The notes under the pieces: model-generated
The model's input: the letters and a program-made list of their open reading frames with translations, nothing else
The model's database searches: none
What the model was told of the DNA's origin: nothing
Source: Opitutaceae bacterium
GTDB taxonomy: Bacteria; Verrucomicrobiota; Verrucomicrobiae; Opitutales; Opitutaceae
NCBI GenBank assembly: GCA_031266495.1
Contig: JAISAX010000652.1
Coordinates: 1-6,145, forward strand
Reading direction: 5' to 3'
DNA length: 6,145 bases
Translations under genes and position numbers: made by a program
In this document: piece by piece, positions 1-5,896 of the stretch
How positions within the stretch are numbered: position 1 is the first letter of the stretch
Layout: each line of letters starts with the position of its first letter

Positions 1-39
1 GGGGGGGGGGGGGGGGGCCGGGGGGGGGGGCCCGGGCGC
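1..39. repeat. Long G homopolymer tracts at window start
   Basis: A run of 17 G is followed by CC, then 11 G, then CCC GGG CGCG. The tract lies about 65 bases upstream of the clpX start. It could be a genuine homopolymer, since two other long G tracts occur in this window, or a contig-edge or sequencing artefact, since it sits exactly at the window boundary. If real it is G-quadruplex-capable and would be prone to slippage. Confidence 0.6.
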
Positions 40-103
40 GCTTTACTCCGGATCATCGTATCCCGCCTCGACACGCGGGGTGTCCTGGCAATATTTCCGG
101 GCT

Positions 104-1615
<1,512 letters not shown>

Positions 1616-1746
1616 AGGTTTTCAGAACCACCCTTAAGTGCCGCAGCGGCAGGAATGCCGCCGCTCCGGCTCCCGCCTGCGTAACATCCGTTCTTCAGTC
1701 AGCAATTGCAGGGGTTGCCGCATGTCGGCAGCAGCCCTGCGCGTGT
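1616..1746. other. Convergent intergenic region between clpX and the PEP-CTERM gene, with stem-loop
   Basis: The 131 bases separate two convergent stop codons. An imperfect hairpin spans 1708-1740: outer arms GCAGGG (1708-1713) and CCCTGC (1735-1740), inner arms TGCCG (1716-1720) and CGGCA (1726-1730), and loop CATGT. It starts 7 bases beyond the PEP-CTERM stop. There is no T-tract on either side, so an intrinsic terminator is not demonstrated. It may be a bidirectional transcript-end structure. A smaller stem, CGGCA-GGAA-TGCCG, lies near 1648-1661. Confidence 0.35.
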
Positions 1747-3051
1747 TCAGCGGCGTCCACGCTGGCGACGGCGCATCGCCGCATACGCCAGCATCGCCAC
1801 CACCCCGGCCACCACCCCCGTCGCTCCCGGCTCCGGCACCTGCGTCAACCCCGGATTCAACAAAAAGGCCACCCGCTGGTTCCTATAGTAAGTCTCATAA
1901 TGCCCCTCTGGTTCATCTGGCCCCTCTGCCACCCACCTGGAACTCAATATCCGCAAAAGCCCTGTTCCGACGATCTGGTTGTGGTCGTTTATGTCGGAAA
2001 CCGCCAGGATCGCCGTCAAACCCTCGTTCGTGCCGACGCCTTCAACAAGAAGTCCGGCCTCCTTTGCCCACCTGTTGACATCTATCAAATCATAACCGGC
2101 TTCCCCTTCCTTTGGCACCCACATTACACCGCGCTGATCACCCCATGCATCGCTGAAGTATATGCTGCCTGTAAGGATGCCACTCTCGTTGATGCCATCC
2201 ACCGTACTGCTGCGGATCGTTTCGTCGTCGCCGAGAGCGCTGTCCGCGATGGCTTCCAGGTCAGTCAGGATCACCTCTTCCGCGCTCGCATCCCATACAA
2301 AGGCATGATACACGCCGTCAATCAGGGCATTTCCTGCAATCACTCCGGCATCGTTGACCGCTGTCATGACATATCCACTAGAACCGGTTGCTACCCCGTC
2401 AACGGCTGGCAACGGGACAAAATCCCGGTCGGTATTCCACATTGCAGGTATATATACGGAAGAGTTGTCCGGGCGTGCAACGCCTGCAATAACGCCGTTA
2501 TTACTGATCCGCCAGGCTCGGCTAACTCCATAGCCCTGATTTGATGGATGTATATCAGTCCAATAGTCACGATAATTTCCCCACTCCCCCATCATGGCGT
2601 GAGAACCTTTAATTCCCACGACGATACCGGCATCATTGATGTCTGCCGCAAACTCAGTACTATTGCCACCAGGTAGAGCGATGCCGCTGCTGTTGACGCG
2701 AGACGGGTAAATATCTGAATATACATGGCCGGTCCAGGTGTATGTGTTGTTTACCGTGTTCCAGTATCCACCATGCAGGAACGAATAATTACTACTATCG
2801 TGTGTTACGGTCAGCACACCGACGTAGCCATTGTTGGTAATATTACCCGCAATTGATACCTCAACGATTTCAGACGATCCGGACGAGAGCGGGGAGAGGG
2901 TGAGGGTGTAACCCTCAAGACTGAAGTCGGCGCGGGCTTCCGTTCCAGGCATCACAATGGATACAATGGCCATCATGACAGTCGTCATGATGGCCCTCTT
3001 GCCGGAACGGATCGGGATGTTTTTATGCTTCATACCGGTCATACGGTTCAT
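1747..3051 (-). CDS. HAF-repeat extracellular protein with PEP-CTERM sorting domain
   Basis: This is a 434-residue predicted exported protein. The N-terminus has a Lys/Arg-rich stretch, a hydrophobic segment at about 20-34 and a likely signal-peptidase site after Ala41 (EARA before DF). The body carries about five degenerate repeats of the form IN-D/N-x-G-x-I-x-G, near residues 137-146, 182-190, 232-240, 287-295 and 353-362. Some are followed by aromatic segments such as YHAFVW (248-253) and GVMWVP (308-313). This is the pattern of the HAF extracellular repeat family. The C-terminus is a PEP-CTERM tail: VPEP at 405-408, a hydrophobic helix at about 409-426 and a basic end rich in Arg (427-434). 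In PEP-CTERM systems this tail is processed by an exosortase, usually linked to exopolysaccharide export. Neither partner is in this window. Starts at 3051, 3042 or 3033 are all in frame, and no ribosome-binding site decides between them. The N-terminal two thirds look visibly less GC-biased than clpX. The substrate or biological role is unknown. Confidence 0.85.
   Translation of the reverse strand: MNRMTGMKHKNIPIRSGKRAIMTTVMMAIVSIVMPGTEARADFSLEGYTLTLSPLSSGSSEIVEVSIAGNITNNGYVGVLTVTHDSSNYSFLHGGYWNTVNNTYTWTGHVYSDIYPSRVNSSGIALPGGNSTEFAADINDAGIVVGIKGSHAMMGEWGNYRDYWTDIHPSNQGYGVSRAWRISNNGVIAGVARPDNSSVYIPAMWNTDRDFVPLPAVDGVATGSSGYVMTAVNDAGVIAGNALIDGVYHAFVWDASAEEVILTDLEAIADSALGDDETIRSSTVDGINESGILTGSIYFSDAWGDQRGVMWVPKEGEAGYDLIDVNRWAKEAGLLVEGVGTNEGLTAILAVSDINDHNQIVGTGLLRILSSRWVAEGPDEPEGHYETYYRNQRVAFLLNPGLTQVPEPGATGVVAGVVAMLAYAAMRRRQRGRR
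2968..2995. repeat. Perfect 12-bp inverted repeat inside signal-peptide codons
   Basis: The arms GGCCATCATGAC (2968-2979) and GTCATGATGGCC (2984-2995) are exactly complementary and separated by a 4-base loop. The hairpin would form in the PEP-CTERM mRNA about 55-85 bases after the 3051 start. It encodes the Ile-Met-Thr-Thr-Val-Met-Met-Ala part of the signal peptide. It might slow early elongation or affect mRNA stability. It may also simply reflect a repeated Met/Ala codon pattern. Confidence 0.7.
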
Positions 3052-3078
3052 GCAGGTCTTGCTGTTCGTGCAGCTATA
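3052..3078 (-). promoter_or_regulatory. Possible -10 element upstream of the PEP-CTERM gene
   Basis: Reading the minus strand, TATAGC lies at 3078-3073, 22 bases before the 3051 ATG. The expected -35 position about 17 bases further upstream is CCCTCC, next to the C9 tract, and does not resemble a sigma-70 -35 box. The call rests on the -10-like hexamer alone. Confidence 0.2.
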
Positions 3079-3098
3079 CTGGTTCAGGTGTCGCTGGA

Positions 3099-3112
3099 GG
3101 GGAGGGGGGGGG
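3099..3112. repeat. G4-A-G9 tract (C9 on the gene strand) upstream of the PEP-CTERM gene
   Basis: GGGG (3099-3102), A, then nine G (3104-3112). The tract lies in the 69-base gap between the small upstream gene and the PEP-CTERM gene, where a -35 box or an operon leader would sit. Homopolymer C/G tracts near promoters are known to vary in length by slippage in other bacteria. Whether this one varies is not shown. Confidence 0.6.
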
Positions 3113-3120
3113 ATCGATCG

Positions 3121-3279
3121 TCAAGAGTCGCCGACGCCTTCGGGGCCGTGGTCGGCGCTGCCGTGCCAGACGGTGATGCTCACAACGCTGACCTTGCCCA
3201 GGGCCACGTCGTTCTTGTCGCGCAACTCCACGGTGTAGGTCCAGGTGGCGGGTTTTTCGGGAAGGGTGTGTGAACTCAT
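3121..3279 (-). CDS. Small hypothetical protein, 52 residues
   Basis: I do not recognise this protein. The ATG at 3279 opens 52 codons ending in TGA at 3121. It begins MSSHTLPEKPATWTYTVEL and continues with a polar/charged turn (RDKND), an alternating hydrophobic stretch (VSVVSITVW) and an acidic Gly-rich end (ADHGPEGVGDS). It could form a small beta-sheet domain and has no signal peptide, transmembrane segment or cysteine. Codons have strongly G/C third positions like clpX, which supports real coding. The frame stays open upstream to 3567 through AT-rich DNA and the 21-bp repeat array, but those added residues look like translated repeat. I therefore place the start where biased coding sequence begins. 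There is no clear Shine-Dalgarno sequence. It lies 69 bases upstream of the co-oriented PEP-CTERM gene, so co-transcription is possible. Confidence 0.6.
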   Translation of the reverse strand: MSSHTLPEKPATWTYTVELRDKNDVALGKVSVVSITVWHGSADHGPEGVGDS

Positions 3280-3337
3280 GTGGTGGAGGGTGTGGTTTTG
3301 TTTTATTGTTTTATGTTGTTGCGAATAATCGCGTTGG
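3280..3337. other. AT-rich leader between the small gene and the repeat array
   Basis: This 58-base stretch is much more AT-rich than its surroundings. On the minus strand it contains runs such as CATAAAACAATAAAAC before the small gene's ATG. It is the natural place for that gene's promoter, but no convincing paired -35/-10 boxes can be assigned. Confidence 0.3.
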
Positions 3338-3379
3338 GAAGATGCGGGTATCCGCCTGCCGGGCGACGGAGGGGGCAAA

Positions 3380-3589
3380 CCCGCGGCGGGTATGGCCATA
3401 CCCGTCGCAGGTATGCGCATACCCGTCGCGGGTGTGGCCATACCTGCCGCGGGTTTGCTCAAACCTGTCGCGGGTTTGCGAATGCCCGCGGCGGGTATGC
3501 TCATACCCGTGACAGGTATGTCCAAACCCGCGACAGGTGTGTCCATACCCGCGACGGGTGTGCGCATACCTGGCGCGGGTTTGGCGGGG
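3380..3589. repeat. Tandem array of ten 21-bp near-palindromic units
   Basis: Ten contiguous 21-bp units start at 3380, 3401, 3422, 3443, 3464, 3485, 3506, 3527, 3548 and 3569. The unit is about CCYGNSRCRGG (positions 1-11) followed by TNTGNNCANA (12-21). Each junction forms a dyad such as GGGTATGGCCATACCC (3387-3402). A second dyad, CCCG-NNN-CGGG, sits inside each unit and shares its arms with the first. Units differ mostly at the dyad centres and at positions 3, 9, 13 and 20. The last unit is degenerate at its 3' end. Decayed units flank the array at 3338-3379 and 3617-3637. Because 21 is a multiple of three and the unit lacks stops, several frames on both strands are open and read GM-x-IP-A/V-A/T-like heptapeptides. 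There are no spacers, so it is not a CRISPR. The function is unknown. Confidence 0.95.
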
Positions 3590-3745
3590 TTTTTTGCAGG
3601 TTCGGGGTTGTCCGGGGTTTTGACAGGTCTGCGGATACCGGACGGTGGCGCGCGCGTTCCGGGGAGCCGGTTCCCGCTCCGCGTCCTCCGGATAACGGTC
3701 AGACGCGTCCGCGCCCGGGAGCGTTGCTATCAAATGGATTGATTC
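3590..3745. other. Decayed repeat flank, no gene
   Basis: Remnants of the 21-bp unit continue here. The clearest is at 3617-3637, where GACAGGT and GCGGATACC align with the array but about 6 bp out of register. The rest is GC-rich sequence with no credible coding region or RNA gene. A T6 run at 3590-3595 follows the last unit on the + strand, but no clean single terminator stem precedes it. Confidence 0.5.
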
Positions 3746-3764
3746 GGGGGGGGGGGGGGGGGGG
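3746..3764. repeat. 19-base G homopolymer
   Basis: An uninterrupted run of 19 G lies between the repeat array and the MFS gene. It is too long to be expected by chance even in a high-GC genome. It would be slippage-prone and able to form G-quadruplexes. An assembly or base-calling artefact must also be considered, because long G runs are a known failure mode of two-colour sequencing. Confidence 0.8.
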
Positions 3765-3996
3765 TAAGCTGCGCTACAACAGCGACTTGCGTAACTTTTT
3801 CGCTCGTGACCACATTCACAAATGCCGCATTTGCAGCGGTGCGTGTTGTTATGGTGTGGAGCGTGGCGCGCATGTGGCGTGGTTTGGCGTGTAGTGCTTT
3901 TCGTTGGACCTGGCGGTGGCGAAGTGACGAGGGAAGCGGTAAGTGAAGCGGCGAAACTGGGGAGGCGTTTTTCAGATGCAACAGTATTTTTACGTA
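3765..3996. other. Gene-free stretch upstream of the MFS gene
   Basis: No convincing coding region is seen. The MFS frame is technically open back to an ATG at 3822, but the encoded residues are Arg-, Cys- and Trp-rich with no transporter character. The only clear structure is a 15-bp dyad at 3819-3833. A promoter for the MFS gene could lie here or in 4124-4253, but no paired consensus boxes were found. Confidence 0.4.
3819..3833. promoter_or_regulatory. 15-bp operator-like dyad
   Basis: CAAATGC, one central C, then GCATTTG forms a perfect inverted repeat with 7-bp arms. This shape fits a dimeric repressor site, but no regulator gene is adjacent. It lies about 420 bases upstream of the MFS start, which is far for a direct operator. 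Confidence 0.25.
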
Positions 3997-4123
3997 TTTT
4001 TTCACAGGGGGCGCAAAGGTCGCGAAGGAAGACAGCAAAGCTACCGCAACGCCCCCTTGCTTGTTCGCTTGATCTTCATGGTCTTCTTCTTCGCGACCTT
4101 CGCGACCTTTGTGTAAAAAAAAA
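3997..4123. mobile_element. MITE/REP-like imperfect inverted repeat of about 127 bp
   Basis: The left end begins with T6 at 3997 and reads inward through CAAAGGTCGCGAAGG (4014-4028) and GAAGAC (to 4033). The right end is the mirror: GTCTTC (4081-4086), CCTTCGCGACCTTTG (4097-4111) and A9 (4115-4123). The 15-bp core is a perfect inverted repeat. The right arm carries an extra 9-bp tandem copy (AAGGTCGCG twice on the minus strand). A 47-bp centre separates the arms. The T-rich and A-rich ends, the CAAAGG..CGAAGG arms and the absence of coding content suggest a short non-autonomous repeat of the kind scattered through Verrucomicrobia and Planctomycetes genomes. No transposase and no flanking target duplication could be confirmed. 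It sits 130 bases upstream of the MFS start. Confidence 0.55.
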
Positions 4124-4253
4124 CTCTCCGGGTGTGCCATCACTCCGGGCAGTGATGACATCTCTTCCGGTTGCACCCCGGTTTCGCGGGAGGCGGTTTC
4201 GGGTATGGACGACTGCGGCGGGACGGGTTGAGGATGGACGGTTTCTCTTTCCC

Positions 4254-5513
4254 GTGAAAACCGTCTCGCTCCTGCGCTCGTTCCGTTCCCGCAATTACCG
4301 GCTGTTTTTCTCCGGCCAGGCAATCTCGCTGATGGGCAACTGGATGACGACGACGGCCTCCATGTGGCTGGCGTACAAGCTGGCGGCGAGTCCGTTTCAC
4401 GTGGGGCTGGTGGGGTTTGCCACGCAGATTCCCCTGCTGGTGCTGGCGCCGTTCACCGGGGTGACGGGCGACCGGCTGGACCGGCGCCGGCTGCTGGTCG
4501 GGTTGCAGTTGTGTTCGCTGGTGCAATCGGCGGCGCTGGCAACCGTGACGTTGACCGGCAACATGTCGATCACGGTGCTGGTGGGGCTTTCGCTGGCGCA
4601 GGGGTTCATCAATGCGTTCGAGTTTCCGACGCGGCAGTCGTTCGTGGCCGAGATGGTGGACCGGCGCGAGGATTTGCCCAATGCCATCGCGCTCAATTCG
4701 TCGATGTTCAACATCGCGCGGTTGCTCGGGCCGGCGATCGCGGGCGTGCTCATCAGCCGCTGGAGCGCGGGCGTGTGTTACGCGATCGACGCCGTGAGTT
4801 ACCTGCCGGTGATCCTGAGTCTGTGGATGATGCGCGTGCAACCGCGGCCGCCGCGCGAGCGGGTGACGCGGGCTTGGGAAGATTTCGGGGCGGGCCTGGC
4901 CTATGTGCGGGCGGAAGGCGGGCTGCGGCGGCCGCTCCTGCTGGTGGCGATCAACGCGCTGGCGGGGTTCGGGGCGAGCACGCTGGCCCCGGTCTTTGCG
5001 GGCGGGGTTTTCAAGGGCAACGCGGCCATGCTGGGGCATTTTTATTCGGCGGTGGGCGCGGGGGCGTTGCTGAGCGCGATCATCCTGGGGACGCGCACGG
5101 CGGTGGACCAGTTGCGTCCGTGGATCGTGCGCGGCACGGTGCTGGTGGCGGCGAGTTCGCTGGTGATCGCGCTGAGCCCGTCGGTGTGGGTGGCGTATGC
5201 GGGTTATTTTGTCAGCGGGACGGCGGTGGTGCTGGTGATGGCGGGCAGCAACACGCTGATCCAGGCGCGGGTGGCGGACGACAAGCGGAGTCGCGTGATG
5301 GGGCTGTTCGTGATGGCGCAGGGGGTGGCGCCGATCGGGGCGTTGCTGACGGGTTGGGGGGCGGCGCACTGGGGGCCGCGGGTGGCGCTCGGCCTGTGCG
5401 CGGCGGTGATGGCGGTGGCGGCGGCGGTGTTCGCGAAGCCGCGCTCGGCACCGGCGGCGGGTGAGCCGGTCAGGCCGGTGGTCGGCGAGGGCACGGGAGC
5501 GCCGTTCGGGTGA
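4254..5513 (+). CDS. MFS exporter, EntS/MFS_3-like
   Basis: This is an inner-membrane major facilitator superfamily protein of 419 residues from GTG 4254, the usual length for the 12-helix family. The opening VKTVSLLRSFRSRNYRLFF leads into TM1 (GQAISLMGNWMTTTASMWLAY), a start typical of the MFS_3 group that includes the enterobactin exporter EntS. Motif A follows TM2 at about 69-79: G-V-T-G-D-R-L-D-R-R-R, with Asp73 and the basic cluster in the cytoplasmic loop. Further support is RQSFVAEMV and NAIALNSSMFNIARLLGPAIAG, the conserved TM4-TM5 region of this group. A central cytoplasmic linker (QPRPPRERVTRAWEDF) divides the two six-helix halves, and a short Pro/Gly-rich tail ends the protein. The substrate cannot be read from sequence: siderophore, drug or metabolite efflux are all possible. 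The in-frame ATG 4155 would add 33 poorly hydrophobic residues. No nearby Shine-Dalgarno sequence settles the choice. No siderophore or regulator genes are adjacent. Confidence 0.88.
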   Translation: MKTVSLLRSFRSRNYRLFFSGQAISLMGNWMTTTASMWLAYKLAASPFHVGLVGFATQIPLLVLAPFTGVTGDRLDRRRLLVGLQLCSLVQSAALATVTLTGNMSITVLVGLSLAQGFINAFEFPTRQSFVAEMVDRREDLPNAIALNSSMFNIARLLGPAIAGVLISRWSAGVCYAIDAVSYLPVILSLWMMRVQPRPPRERVTRAWEDFGAGLAYVRAEGGLRRPLLLVAINALAGFGASTLAPVFAGGVFKGNAAMLGHFYSAVGAGALLSAIILGTRTAVDQLRPWIVRGTVLVAASSLVIALSPSVWVAYAGYFVSGTAVVLVMAGSNTLIQARVADDKRSRVMGLFVMAQGVAPIGALLTGWGAAHWGPRVALGLCAAVMAVAAAVFAKPRSAPAAGEPVRPVVGEGTGAPFG

Positions 5514-5769
5514 GCCGGAAGACCGCAGCTGGGGGGAAACCGCCAAAATCAGTCAAAGGTCGAAGGTAGGGTTTTTACCTGACTACCGGAGGGCTGGCGA
5601 AACCTGTAGGATATCCGGTGGCAGTCGCCCGGATACATTTCCGGAGGGCACGGTGCCGGTCACCGAGCCCTCCCGGATCAATGCAACGACGGTGGCAGCG
5701 AGTCAGGGCATCGAGGGGTTTTTCATGTTTCCCCCTGGTTGCCCGGCACCTTGTCGCCGCCCGTTTGCG
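5514..5769. ncRNA. Structured convergent intergenic region, candidate ncRNA or 3' UTR
   Basis: Several stem-loops follow one another on the + strand after the MFS stop. AGGTA/TACCT (5564-5568 with 5576-5580) has a 7-base loop. ACCGGA (5585-5590) pairs with TCCGGT (5614-5619), extended by one G-T and one C-G pair, around a 23-base loop. CCGGA/TCCGG (5629-5633 with 5640-5644) follows. Then comes a strong two-step stem: GGAGGGC (5643-5649) with GCCCTCC (5667-5673) and CGGTG (5651-5655) with CACCG (5661-5665), around an A-A mismatch and a CCGGT loop. The last two share bases and may be alternatives. A terminator lies about 100 bases on. I could not match it to a known riboswitch or ncRNA family. 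It has no downstream gene on its own strand within the window, so an mRNA 3' UTR or a stand-alone RNA are both possible. No protein-coding gene is credible here. Confidence 0.35.
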
Positions 5770-5809
5770 CCGCCCGCCTTGGCAGTTCGCTGCGAGGCGG
5801 GCGGTTTTT
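5770..5809 (+). terminator. Intrinsic (Rho-independent) terminator
   Basis: CCGCCCGCCT (5770-5779) pairs perfectly with AGGCGGGCGG (5795-5804). An inner GCAG/CTGC stem closes a TTCG loop, and TTTTT (5805-5809) follows at once. The T-tract gives + strand polarity. It lies 257 bases past the MFS stop, so it ends either the MFS transcript or a separate RNA made from 5514-5769. It is not T-tracted for the opposing DHS-like gene. Confidence 0.85.
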
Positions 5810-5882
5810 GTTGACCGGCGAGGGTGGCCGGGGACCGGCAAGCCGGGGCAGGCCAAGGCAAGACCGGGCGCGGGCGCGATGC

Positions 5883-5894
5883 GCGATATATCGC
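5883..5894. repeat. 12-bp perfect palindrome just past the DHS-like stop
   Basis: GCGATATATCGC is fully self-complementary and lies 2 bases beyond the stop codon of the minus-strand gene. It is too short, and lacks the T-tract, for a confident terminator. Confidence 0.4.
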
Positions 5895-5896
5895 CG

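Noticed and set aside
3380..3589. CRISPR array
   Set aside because: The repeats are directly contiguous with no spacers, and no cas genes are present.
3280..3894. + strand open frames across the repeat array
   Set aside because: They are open only because the unit is 21 bp and lacks stops. One crosses the G19 tract and continues into unrelated sequence.
3765..3996. tRNA or integron attC site
   Set aside because: No cloverleaf, T-loop or attC core signature is visible.
3997..4123. Intrinsic terminator
   Set aside because: In either reading direction the stem is followed by A, not T, and the arms are far apart.
3822..4253. N-terminal extension of the MFS protein
   Set aside because: The added residues cross the MITE-like repeat and lack transporter character. 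GTG 4254 gives the normal family length.
4140..5546. Minus-strand open frame opposite the MFS gene
   Set aside because: The Arg/His/Gln-rich translation is typical of the antisense of a GC-rich membrane protein gene.
5545..5680. Known riboswitch (cobalamin, glycine, ykkC, c-di-GMP considered)
   Set aside because: No diagnostic conserved core was found and there is no downstream gene on the same strand in view.
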